Below are positions 1 through 7,561 of a DNA stretch of 64,000 nucleotides, piece by piece. The DNA is from Streptomyces sp. 130 (GTDB taxonomy: Bacteria > Actinomycetota > Actinomycetes > Streptomycetales > Streptomycetaceae): NCBI RefSeq assembly GCF_007096885.1, contig NZ_VJNO01000029.1, positions 1 through 64,000 on the forward strand, written 5' to 3'. The notes beneath the pieces are model-generated. The model was not told the origin of the DNA. It made no database searches and was given only the letters and a program-made list of their open reading frames with translations. The position numbers and the translations under genes were made by a program. Positions within the stretch are counted from its first letter, which is position 1, and every line of letters starts with the position of its first letter.

Positions 1-72
1 CGTTCGCGGACAAGGTCTGCTCCACCGTCGTGGTGCGCGTGGGCTGACCGCCCCCGCACAGGCCCGAGGGCC
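1..72 (+). pseudogene. Duplicate 3' fragment of the RDD-family gene (probable contig-end artefact)
   Basis: Bases 1-72 are identical, base for base, to 53940-54011: the last 15 codons of the RDD membrane-protein gene, its TGA (45-47) and the first half of the terminator hairpin arm that follows it. The match stops inside that perfect hairpin, and the next bases are poly-G-rich. A real second gene copy would not be expected to end within a terminator stem. I read this as a sequencing or assembly artefact, not a gene. Confidence 0.8.
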
Positions 73-235
73 CGGGCCCCCCCCCCCGGCCCCGGGGGGG
101 CCGGCCGCCGGGGGGGGGGGGGGGGGCGGGGGGGGGGGGGGAGGGGGGGGGGGTGGGGGGGGGCGCGCCGGCCGGGGGGGGGGGGGCGGGGGGGGGGGGG
201 GCGGCGGGGGGGGGGGCCCCCCCGGGCGGGAACGG
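73..235. other. Poly-G/C low-complexity stretch, probable assembly or read artefact
   Basis: About 160 bases made almost only of G, with a few C and single A or T, between the duplicated RDD fragment and the stop codon of cdd. G runs exceed 15 bases several times. This is unlike anything else in the window and resembles dark-cycle or no-signal base calls of two-colour sequencing. Any open frame here is meaningless. The native downstream neighbour of cdd cannot be inferred from this sequence. Confidence 0.8.
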
Positions 236-640
236 TCAGCCGAGGTGCGACGGGCCGAACGCCTGGGGCAGCATCTCGTCCAGGGTGCGGAAGCCGTCCG
301 GGGTCTCCAGGATCAGCTCCGGGCCGCCGAACTCGTACAGCAGCTGCCGGCACCGGCCGCACGGGACCAGGCTCTCGCCCGCCCCGTCCACGCAGGTGAA
401 GTGGGTCAGCCGGCCGCCGCCCGTGGCGTGCAGCTGGGAGACCAGGCCGCATTCGGCGCAGAGCCCGATGCCGTACGAGGCGTTCTCGACGTTGCAGCCG
501 GTGATCGTACGGCCGTCGTCCACCCGGGCCGCGACGCCGACCGGGTAGCCGGAGTAGGGGGCGTACGCCCGGGACATGGCGTCCCTGGCCGCGGCCCGCA
601 GGGCCTCCCAGTCGGCCTCGGTGAAGGGCGGGGGCGTCAC
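236..640 (-). CDS. cdd: Cytidine deaminase
   Basis: Predicted 134-residue cytoplasmic enzyme converting cytidine or deoxycytidine to uridine or deoxyuridine for pyrimidine salvage. The homotetrameric-type signature is complete: NVENASYG at residues 50-57, C61-A-E63 (zinc ligand and proton-shuttle Glu) and PCGRC at 93-97 with zinc ligands C94 and C97. The length is usual for the short CDA class. It starts at a GTG overlapping the TGA of the upstream permease (GTGA), so it is translationally coupled and last in the visible nucleoside-uptake operon. This links import to salvage. In related genomes I recall thymidine phosphorylase following; here that side is lost in the poly-G artefact. Confidence 0.95.
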   Translation of the reverse strand: MTPPPFTEADWEALRAAARDAMSRAYAPYSGYPVGVAARVDDGRTITGCNVENASYGIGLCAECGLVSQLHATGGGRLTHFTCVDGAGESLVPCGRCRQLLYEFGGPELILETPDGFRTLDEMLPQAFGPSHLG

Positions 641-1926
641 TTGCCCTGGCCCTTGCGATAGCGCATGCCGTCCGCCTTCGGCATCCGCAGCCGCTGGGCG
701 GAGAGCGAGAGGACGAGCAGCGTGACGATGTACGGCGTGGCGCTGACGAACTCGGTGGGCACGCTGTCCGTGGCGAGGTACCAGACCAGGACGGCCGCCG
801 CGATGACCGCGCTGACGACGCCCTGCACGTAGCTCTTGCGGTAGAGCTTCCACCCGGCGAGGCCGACGAGCACCACGAACAGCAGCAGGAGCAGCGCGTG
901 GACGGACTCGCCGCCGTTGCGCAGCTGGAGCGCGTCGGCGAAGCCGAACAGGCCCGCGCCCATGGCGAGTCCGCCGGGGCGCCAGTTGCCGAAGATCATC
1001 GCGGCGAGGCCGATGTAACCGCGTCCGCCGGTCTGGCCCTCGTTGTAGATGTGCGAGGTGACCAGGGAGAGGAAGGCGCCGCCGAGTCCGGCCAGCCCGC
1101 CGGAGACGATCACCGCGACGTACTTGTACGTGTAGACGTTGACGCCGAGGGATTCGGCGGCGACCGGGTTCTCGCCGCAGGAGCGCAGCCGCAGGCCGAA
1201 CGCGCTCTTCCACAGGACGAAGAAGGTCCCGACGAAGAGGACGACGGCGAGGATCGTCAGCAGCGACAGGTTGGTGACGAGGCCGCCGAGGATGCCGGCC
1301 AGGTCGGAGACGAAGAACCAGTGGTGCTTCTCGATGGAGTGCAGTCCGTCGGAGAGGCCGGGGATCGTGACCGAGGTGATCTCGTCGGCCGGCGGGGACT
1401 GCTTCGGGGAGCCGCCCTTGGCCGCCGCCTCGCCGGTGTTGAACCACAGCTTGGCGAAGTAGGTGGTGAAGCCGAGCGCCAGGATGTTGATCGCGATGCC
1501 GGAGATGATGTGGTCGACGCCGAAGGTGATGGTCGCGACCGCGTGGAGCAGGCCGCCGAGCATGCCGCCGACGACACCGGCGAGGACGCCCAGCCAGGGG
1601 CTGGTCTGCCAGCCGGCCCAGGCGCCGAAGAAGGTGCCGAGGATCATCATGCCTTCGAGGCCGATGTTGACCACGCCGGCGCGTTCGGACCACAGGCCGC
1701 CGAGACCGGCGAGGCCGATCGGCACGGCCATGGCGAGCGCGGCGCTGATCTGGCCCGCCGAGGTGACGTCCTGGGCGCCGGTGATGGCGCGCACGGCGGA
1801 CAGCGCGAGCAGGGCGCCCGCGATGATCAGCAGGACGACGGGGAAGGAGAGACGGGAACGCCCGCTCTTGCCGCCGGAGACCTGGGGGGCCGCCGGGGGC
1901 GGGGTGGAAGTCGCCGTGGCGGTCAC
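637..1926 (-). CDS. Nucleoside ABC transporter permease (second permease)
   Basis: Predicted 429-residue inner-membrane permease of the BPD_transp_2 type (RbsC/LivH-like fold). After a 27-residue Pro/Thr-rich N-terminus come about nine hydrophobic segments. The family signature ERAGVVNIGLEGMM lies at residues 81-94. It should pair with the permease encoded just upstream to form the channel for the BMP/PnrA-type nucleoside transporter. The GTG start overlaps the stop of the upstream permease by 4 nt, and its own stop overlaps the cdd start in the same way. The central loop (about 165-200) is long and polar. Nucleoside is inferred as substrate from cdd and the PnrA-like lipoprotein; sugar transport is the main alternative. 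Confidence 0.9.
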   Translation of the reverse strand: MTATATSTPPPAAPQVSGGKSGRSRLSFPVVLLIIAGALLALSAVRAITGAQDVTSAGQISAALAMAVPIGLAGLGGLWSERAGVVNIGLEGMMILGTFFGAWAGWQTSPWLGVLAGVVGGMLGGLLHAVATITFGVDHIISGIAINILALGFTTYFAKLWFNTGEAAAKGGSPKQSPPADEITSVTIPGLSDGLHSIEKHHWFFVSDLAGILGGLVTNLSLLTILAVVLFVGTFFVLWKSAFGLRLRSCGENPVAAESLGVNVYTYKYVAVIVSGGLAGLGGAFLSLVTSHIYNEGQTGGRGYIGLAAMIFGNWRPGGLAMGAGLFGFADALQLRNGGESVHALLLLLFVVLVGLAGWKLYRKSYVQGVVSAVIAAAVLVWYLATDSVPTEFVSATPYIVTLLVLSLSAQRLRMPKADGMRYRKGQGK

Positions 1927-3038
1927 GCCGACACCTCCTGCTGGTCGGAGTTACGGGCGGCCTGTGCGGCGAGTTCCGCGCCGACCTTGCTCTGCTGGCG
2001 CTTGAGTCCGTAGCGGCGGACGACTTCGTACGCGATGACGACGCACAGGACGATGACGCCCTGGATCACGCCGACGATCTCCTTGTCGTACCCCTCGAAC
2101 TCCAGCTTTCCGGTGCCGCGCTCCAGGAAGCCCCAGAGCAGCGCGCCGAGCGCGATGCCGATGGGGTGGTTGCGGCCGAGGAGGGCGATGGCGATGCCGG
2201 TGAAGCCGATGCCGACCGGGAAGTCGCCGCTGAACTCGTGGCTGTCGTTGAGCAGCGTCGGCATGCCGACGAGGCCGGCGACGGCGCCCGAGATGAGCAT
2301 CGAAGTGATGACCATGCGGCGGACGTTGACCCCGCTGGCCTCGGCGGCGGAGCCGGACTGGCCCACGGTGCGCAGGTCGAAGCCGAAGCGGGTACGGGAG
2401 AGCGTGAACCAGTACGCGATGCCGGCGGCGACGGCGACGACGATGAAGCCCCAGACGGGCGTCGGCGTCGTCGGGAACTCGAAGAAGTGCGAGGACTCCG
2501 GGAGCGGCTTGGTGGAGATCTTGGTGCCGGCCTCGTCGAGGTGGCCGAGGCGGTTCTGCTGGAGCAGGTAGCCGATGACCGCGGTCGCGATGGAGTTCAG
2601 CATGATGGTCGAGACGACCTCGCTGACGCCCCGGGTGACCTTGAGCAGACCGGCGATGCCGGCCCACATGGCGCCGACGATCATCGCGGTGAGGATGATC
2701 AGCGGGATCTGGAGCGCGCCGGGCAGGGTCAGCGCGCCGCCGAGCGCGGCGGCGAAGAAGGCCGCGAGGCGGTACTGCCCGTCGACGCCGATGTTGAAGA
2801 GGTTCATCCGGAAGCCGACGGCCACCGCGAGACCCGCGAGGTAGTACGTCGTGGCCTTGTTGAGGATGTAGACCTGGCTGTCCGACTTCAGGCCGTAGTC
2901 GAACATGATGCCGAAGGCGTTGAACGGCTCCTTGCCGGTGGCGGCGAGCACGAGTGCCGTCACCAGGAAGGCGACCACGATCGCGAGTACGGGGGCCGCG
3001 ATCCCCAGGAGCAGCCGCTCCTTGTCGATCTTCTTCAT
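1923..3038 (-). CDS. Nucleoside ABC transporter permease (first permease)
   Basis: Predicted 371-residue membrane permease of the BPD_transp_2 family, partner of the permease encoded immediately downstream. The start MKKIDKER is followed at once by a long hydrophobic helix (about 10-33). The family motif FRMNLFNIGVDGQY lies at 77-90, and eight to ten membrane segments are visible. The ATG overlaps the stop of the ATPase gene (ATGA) and its TGA overlaps the next start, so ATPase, both permeases and cdd form one coupled unit. A longer upstream reading frame exists but is an antisense-type artefact of high GC. Confidence 0.9.
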   Translation of the reverse strand: MKKIDKERLLLGIAAPVLAIVVAFLVTALVLAATGKEPFNAFGIMFDYGLKSDSQVYILNKATTYYLAGLAVAVGFRMNLFNIGVDGQYRLAAFFAAALGGALTLPGALQIPLIILTAMIVGAMWAGIAGLLKVTRGVSEVVSTIMLNSIATAVIGYLLQQNRLGHLDEAGTKISTKPLPESSHFFEFPTTPTPVWGFIVVAVAAGIAYWFTLSRTRFGFDLRTVGQSGSAAEASGVNVRRMVITSMLISGAVAGLVGMPTLLNDSHEFSGDFPVGIGFTGIAIALLGRNHPIGIALGALLWGFLERGTGKLEFEGYDKEIVGVIQGVIVLCVVIAYEVVRRYGLKRQQSKVGAELAAQAARNSDQQEVSA

Positions 3039-4651
3039 CGGTCCTCTCCCCCTTCGCGGGGGTCGGTGTCGTCGTCCGTGGCGGGCGCGGCGGTCGCCCC
3101 GCCCTCCTCCGGCGCTTCCAGGTGGCCGCTGGCCGCGCCGGTCATCGCCGAGCCCAGCTCCTCGGGGGTGATGGCCGCGGGGTCGGCGTCCGCGACCAGG
3201 CGGCCGCGGTACATGACGCGCAGGGTGTCGGAGAGCCCGATCAGCTCGTCCAGGTCGGCGGAGATCAGCAGGACGGCCAGGCCCTCGCTCCGCGCCTCGC
3301 GGATCTGGTCCCAGATCTGGGCCTGGGCGCCGACGTCCACGCCCCGGGTGGGGTGCGCGGCGATCAGGAGCTTGGGGGCGTGGCTCATCTCGCGGCCGAC
3401 GATCAGCTTCTGCTGGTTGCCGCCGGAGAGGGAGGCCGCGGTGACGTCGATCCCGGGGGTGCGGACGTCGTACTCGCGCACGATGCGCTCGGTGTCGGTG
3501 CGGGCGGCCCTGATGTCGAGGAAGGCGCCCCGGCTGTTGGGCCGCTCGGTGACGTGGCCGAGGATGCGGTTCTCCCAGAGCGGGGCCTCCAGGAGGAGGC
3601 CGTGCCGGTGGCGGTCCTCGGGGATGACGGCCATGCCGCCCTCGCGGCGCTTGCGGGTCGGCGTACGGGAGATGTCCGTGCCGTCCAGTGTGAGGGTGCC
3701 CTCGTCCGGGGAGCGCATGCCCATGATCGCGTCCACCAGTTCGGACTGGCCGTTGCCCTCCACGCCGGCGATGCCCAGGACCTCGCCCTTGTGGATGGTG
3801 AAGGTGATGCCGTCGAGCACGGCGCGCACGGCGCCGTCCGGGTCGGTCGCGGTGAGCCGCAGGCCGTCCACGGTGAGCATGGGGGTGTCGGTGACCGTGG
3901 ATTCGCGGGTCTCCGGGGAGGGGAGCTCGCTGCCGACCATGAGCTCGGCGAGCTGCTTGGTCGTGGTGTTGCTGGGGTCGGCGGTCCCGACGGTGGTGCC
4001 GCGCCGGATGACCGTGATCTCGTCGGCGACCGACAGGACCTCGCCCAGCTTGTGCGAGATGAAGATGACGGTCAGGCCCTCGGCCTTGAGCTCGCGCAGG
4101 TTGTCGAAGAGCGCGTCGACCTCCTGGGGCACGAGGACGGCGGTCGGCTCGTCGAGGATCAGGGTGCGGGCGCCCCGGTAGAGGACCTTGAGGATCTCCA
4201 CGCGCTGCCGGTCGGCGACGCCGAGGTCCTCGACCATGGCGTCCGGGCGGACGCCGAGGCCGTAGGCGTCGGAGATCTCCCGGATCTTTGCGCGGGCCCG
4301 GTCGCCGATGCCGTACAGCTTCTCGGAGCCGAGGACGACGTTCTCCAGGACGGTGAGGTAGTCGGCGAGCATGAAGTGCTGGTGCACCATGCCGATGCCG
4401 CGGTCGATGGCGTCGCCCGGGTTGGAGAACACGGCCTGTTCGCCGTCCACCGCGATGGTGCCCTCGTCCGGCTTCTGCATGCCGTAAAGGATCTTCATCA
4501 GAGTGGACTTGCCGGCGCCGTTCTCGCCGACGAGGGCGTGGACGGTGCCGCGGCGCACGGTGATGTCGATGTCGTGGTTGGCCACGACCCCGGGGAAGCG
4601 CTTGGTGATACCGCGGAGCTCCACGGCGTTGGGACTGCTGGACGCGTTGAT
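3035..4651 (-). CDS. Nucleoside ABC transporter ATPase (tandem nucleotide-binding domains), apparent ATC start
   Basis: Predicted 538-residue energising subunit with two nucleotide-binding domains, as in RbsA/XylG. The first half has a good Walker A, GENGAGKST (42-50), and ILDEPTAVL, but a weak signature loop. The second half has the degenerate P-loop GVEGNGQSE and the signature LSGGNQQK. This asymmetry is normal for the family. The frame has no ATG, GTG or TTG between a remote ATG at 4789 and a GTG at 4624. A strong AAGGAG (4665-4660) sits 8 nt before an in-frame ATC at 4651, giving INASSSPNAV as the N-terminus. I chose that start; GTG 4624 is the canonical alternative and costs nine residues. 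The stop overlaps the next ATG. Confidence 0.85.
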   Translation of the reverse strand: MNASSSPNAVELRGITKRFPGVVANHDIDITVRRGTVHALVGENGAGKSTLMKILYGMQKPDEGTIAVDGEQAVFSNPGDAIDRGIGMVHQHFMLADYLTVLENVVLGSEKLYGIGDRARAKIREISDAYGLGVRPDAMVEDLGVADRQRVEILKVLYRGARTLILDEPTAVLVPQEVDALFDNLRELKAEGLTVIFISHKLGEVLSVADEITVIRRGTTVGTADPSNTTTKQLAELMVGSELPSPETRESTVTDTPMLTVDGLRLTATDPDGAVRAVLDGITFTIHKGEVLGIAGVEGNGQSELVDAIMGMRSPDEGTLTLDGTDISRTPTRKRREGGMAVIPEDRHRHGLLLEAPLWENRILGHVTERPNSRGAFLDIRAARTDTERIVREYDVRTPGIDVTAASLSGGNQQKLIVGREMSHAPKLLIAAHPTRGVDVGAQAQIWDQIREARSEGLAVLLISADLDELIGLSDTLRVMYRGRLVADADPAAITPEELGSAMTGAASGHLEAPEEGGATAAPATDDDTDPREGGEDR

Positions 4652-4775
4652 GGCGCACTCTCCTTGGCAGGAGCGGAGGGCGGGGGCGGTGGGGACGGAA
4701 GGCGGGGGGTGGAAAACGTATCGCGCCCGGCCGGTTCCAGTCCCGGCGCGACGCGCGGCGCGGCGCCGCATCGTT

Positions 4776-4797
4776 GGCCACCTGATCACAGGTGGCC
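4776..4797 (-). promoter_or_regulatory. Perfect inverted repeat upstream of the ATPase gene
   Basis: Two 9-base arms, GGCCACCTG and CAGGTGGCC, separated by 4 bases, lie about 125 nt before the ATPase start. They could be a protein-binding palindrome or a small hairpin in the leader between the lipoprotein gene and the rest of the operon. There is no T-tract, so it is unlikely to be a simple terminator. Confidence 0.4.
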
Positions 4798-4820
4798 GCC
4801 ACCCCGCCGGGGGTACGTGA

Positions 4821-4866
4821 ATCGGGGCCCGGAACGGGCGGCCGAAGCCGCTCGCCGGGCCCCGAT
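4821..4866 (-). terminator. Terminator or attenuator hairpin after the binding-protein gene
   Basis: A perfect 12-bp stem (ATCGGGGCCCGG at 4821-4832 with its complement at 4855-4866) starts 11 bases after the lipoprotein stop codon. The loop can form an inner GCGGC/GCCGC stem. In ABC operons a hairpin here usually lets the binding protein be made in excess of membrane subunits by partial termination or 3'-end protection. That role is inferred. Confidence 0.6.
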
Positions 4867-4876
4867 CAACGGTGGA

Positions 4877-5917
4877 TCAGGTCGTGGTCTTGACCGTGAT
4901 GGTGCCGTCGACGATCTTCTTCTTCGCCTCGTCGAGCTGGGTCTGGATGTCCTTGAGGTGGTCACCCGTGGGGGTCAGGCTGACGCCGCCCTTGGCCAGC
5001 GAGTACGTCTGGGTGCCGGTGATCGGCTTGCCGTCCTTGACGGACTTGACCAGGTCGAAGACGCCGGAGTCGACGTTCTTGACGACCGAGGTCAGGATCG
5101 TGTCGGCGTACTTCGCCAGGGCCGGGTCCTTGGCCTGGTCGGAGTCGACGCCGATGGACCAGGCGCCCTTCTTGCCGGCGACGGCCTCGATCGAGCCGGC
5201 GCCCGAGCCGCCCGCGGCGGCGAAGATGACGTCGATGCCCTTGTCGAGCATGCCCTTGGCGGCGGCCTTGCCCTTGTCGGGGCTGCCGAAGCCGGAGAGG
5301 TCCGAGCCGGTGGACAGGTACTGGATCTGCACCGTGGCCTTCGGCTTGGTGTCCAGGACGCCCTGGCGGAAGCCGGCCGCGAACTTCTTGATCAGCGGGA
5401 GGTCCACGCCGCCGATGAAGCCGACCTTGTCGTCCTTGGACTTCAGCGCCGCAGCGACACCGGCGAGGTACGAGCCCTGCTCCTCGGTGAAGACGATGTT
5501 GTCGACGTTCTTCACGTCGGAGACCGAGTCGACCAGGCCGAAGGTGATCTTCGGGTACTTGGGCGCGATCTTGTCGACCGCCTCCTTGTACGCGAAGCCG
5601 ATCGCGATGACCGGGTTGTAGCCGCCCTCGGCGAGCGACTGGAGACGCTGGTCGCGGTCGGCCGAGCTCTCACCGGTCTTGGCGGTGAGCTCCTTGGTCT
5701 CGGCACCGAACTCGGCCTTGGCCTTGTCCAGGCCGCGCGCGGCGGAGTCGTTGAACGAGTTGTCGCCACGACCGCCGACGTCGTAGGCCATGCCGATCTT
5801 CATCTTGCCGTCGTCCGAGCCGCTGCTCTCGTCGGACGACTCGCCGCACGCGGTGGCGGTGAGCGCGAGAGCCGCGGTGACGGCGATCGCGGCGCTGATC
5901 TTGGATACCCGGCGCAA
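4877..5917 (-). CDS. BMP/PnrA-family nucleoside-binding lipoprotein
   Basis: Predicted 346-residue extracellular substrate-binding lipoprotein that should deliver nucleosides to the downstream ABC transporter. The signal peptide has a basic n-region, a hydrophobic core and lipobox LTATAC with C24 as lipidated residue, then a Ser/Asp/Gly-rich linker. The mature part begins with IGMAYDVGGRGDNSFND, typical of BMP/Med/PnrA proteins. Length is normal. The start is TTG (5917) with AAGGAG 7 nt upstream. A 12-bp hairpin and about 225 nt separate it from the ATPase gene, so it heads the operon but may be expressed at higher level. A -10-like TACGAT lies in the upstream region near 5980. Confidence 0.92.
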   Translation of the reverse strand: MRRVSKISAAIAVTAALALTATACGESSDESSGSDDGKMKIGMAYDVGGRGDNSFNDSAARGLDKAKAEFGAETKELTAKTGESSADRDQRLQSLAEGGYNPVIAIGFAYKEAVDKIAPKYPKITFGLVDSVSDVKNVDNIVFTEEQGSYLAGVAAALKSKDDKVGFIGGVDLPLIKKFAAGFRQGVLDTKPKATVQIQYLSTGSDLSGFGSPDKGKAAAKGMLDKGIDVIFAAAGGSGAGSIEAVAGKKGAWSIGVDSDQAKDPALAKYADTILTSVVKNVDSGVFDLVKSVKDGKPITGTQTYSLAKGGVSLTPTGDHLKDIQTQLDEAKKKIVDGTITVKTTT

Positions 5918-6066
5918 GGGAAGGCTCCTTCAAACCTGACCGAAGCGCCTCTTCCGGCGCTGGTTTCGCCGCGATCGTAACGCGCGTAGATGTCAGATAA
6001 AGCCCTGTACGGAAGCCGTTATCGGATCGTCGCGAACGCGAGCCGACGCCGGGGCGACGGGTTCGG

Positions 6067-7305
6067 TCACAGATGGTTTACGTGGAGCAACGCGGCGGCG
6101 GTGAAGAGTTCGACGCCGACCGTGATCGCCTCCTCGTCGGCGTCGAAGTCGCCCCGGTGGAGGTCGAGCCCGCGGGCGTCGCCGGGGGTCCGGACCCCGA
6201 GGCGCGCCATGGCCCCCGGGACGTGCTCCAGGTACCAGGAGAAGTCCTCGCCGCCGAGGCTCTGCTCGGTGTCCTCGATGGCGTACGGCCCCCGGCGCGC
6301 GGACATCGCACCGGCCAGGAGGTCGGCCGCGGCGGCCTCGTTGACGACGGGCGGAACGCCCCGGACGTAGTTGATCACCGTCTTGGCGCGGTACGTCCCG
6401 GCGACCTCGTCGATCGCGGCGTGCACCAGGTCCGGCGCCTCCCGCCACGTCTTGAGGTCCAGGCAGCGCACCGTGCCGGAGAGCTCCGCGTGCTGGGGGA
6501 TGACGTTGCAGGCGTGGCCGGCCTCCAGCCGCCCCCAGGTCAGGGCGAGCCCGGCCCGCGCGTCGACCCGGCGGGCCAGCAGCGCGGGCACCTCGGTGGC
6601 GACCTTGGCGGCGGCGGTGACCAGGTCCGTGGTCAGGTGGGGGCGGGCGGTGTGGCCGCCGGGTCCGTCGAGGGAGAGTTCGAGGCGGTCGCAGGCGGAG
6701 GTGATCGCGCCGGTCCGGAGCCCGATCCGGCCGACGTCCACCTTCGGGTCGCAGTGGACGCCGACGATCCGGCCGACGCCGTCGAGGACCCCGGACTCGA
6801 TGGCGTCGGGCGCCCCGCCGGGCAGCACCTCCTCGGCCGGCTGGAAGATCAGCCGCACCGGGTTGGGCAGCAGCCCCCGCCGGTCCAGCTCGGCGAGCAC
6901 GAGTCCGGCGCCGAGCACGGTGGTGGTGTGGACGTCGTGCCCGCAGGCGTGCGCGCGGTCGGGCACGGTGGAGCGGTAGGGGACGCCGCTCTTGGTGTCC
7001 GGGATGGGCAGCGCGTCGATGTCGGCCCGGAGCGCGAGCATCGGCCGCGTGCCTTCCCCGCGCGTCCCGACGTCACACATGAGCCCGGTCCCGGAGGCGA
7101 GCACCTTCGGCGCGAGCCCGGCCTGCTCCAGCCGGGCCTTGATCGCCGCGGTGGTGCGGAACTCCTGATTGCCCAGCTCGGGGTGCATGTGCAGGTCCCG
7201 GCGGAAGGCGATCAGCTCGGCGCGGAGGGCGTCGGGCAGGGTGCCGGGCAGGGTCTCGCTCTGGGAGGGACCGGCTTCGGACTCGGGGCAGATCAACTGG
7301 CTCAC
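6067..7305 (-). CDS. M20-family metal-dependent amidohydrolase
   Basis: Predicted 412-residue cytoplasmic hydrolase of the M20D type (hippurate/N-acyl-amino-acid amidohydrolases). Seen: HMHPELG (39-45), the metal-binding CGHDVHT (121-127), QPAEE (155-159), a later VGVHCDP and a C-terminal GGEDFSWYLEH. The first motif cysteine and the His/Glu ligands are present, so it should be active. The substrate is unknown; the family cleaves acyl or aromatic amides of amino acids. The GTG start at 7305 lacks a convincing ribosome site, but TACCCT lies exactly 7 nt upstream, fitting a leaderless message. It stands alone between the transporter operon and the wall-polymer locus. Confidence 0.85.
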   Translation of the reverse strand: MSQLICPESEAGPSQSETLPGTLPDALRAELIAFRRDLHMHPELGNQEFRTTAAIKARLEQAGLAPKVLASGTGLMCDVGTRGEGTRPMLALRADIDALPIPDTKSGVPYRSTVPDRAHACGHDVHTTTVLGAGLVLAELDRRGLLPNPVRLIFQPAEEVLPGGAPDAIESGVLDGVGRIVGVHCDPKVDVGRIGLRTGAITSACDRLELSLDGPGGHTARPHLTTDLVTAAAKVATEVPALLARRVDARAGLALTWGRLEAGHACNVIPQHAELSGTVRCLDLKTWREAPDLVHAAIDEVAGTYRAKTVINYVRGVPPVVNEAAAADLLAGAMSARRGPYAIEDTEQSLGGEDFSWYLEHVPGAMARLGVRTPGDARGLDLHRGDFDADEEAITVGVELFTAAALLHVNHL

Positions 7306-7318
7306 CTGTTGAAGGGTA
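7306..7318 (-). promoter_or_regulatory. Leaderless -10 element for the amidohydrolase gene
   Basis: On the minus strand TACCCT (7318-7313) precedes the GTG at 7305 by exactly 7 nt, the spacing seen at other leaderless starts in this window. No good -35 hexamer is visible. Confidence 0.5.
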
Positions 7319-7561
7319 AGCCTCTTCCCTCCTCAACTGACCATGAAACAGGAAAACTTCAGCCACACAGGCGAATGTTTGGCCGCGTCCCGGCGTGTGG
7401 GACGCGCGCGGGATGGGTACACTCCGGCGCTCGTCGCGCGGTGGAGCCCGGCTGAATCCCCTGTACGACGTCCGGGCCGCGAGGCGGCCCTGGGCGGGGA
7501 GCTGGCCGGGGCCCGGGAGCGCGTGGCGCGGCAGATCATGAACGGTCGCTGAACCAGGCCC

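Noticed and set aside
153..548. Plus-strand open frame rich in Gly across the poly-G stretch
   Set aside because: It is produced by the G homopolymer artefact and by the antisense strand of cdd; no start signal or family resemblance.
2166..4181. Very long open frames opposite the transporter genes and elsewhere (for example 2954-5980, 29501-31765)
   Set aside because: Typical antisense frames of high-GC DNA: Arg/Gly/Ala-rich, no domain, and opposite genes with full motif sets.
7343..7552. 69-codon plus-strand frame starting MKQENFSHTG
   Set aside because: No ribosome site or -10 at the right distance, no coding-type codon bias at its start, and it lies in the promoter region of the minus-strand amidohydrolase.
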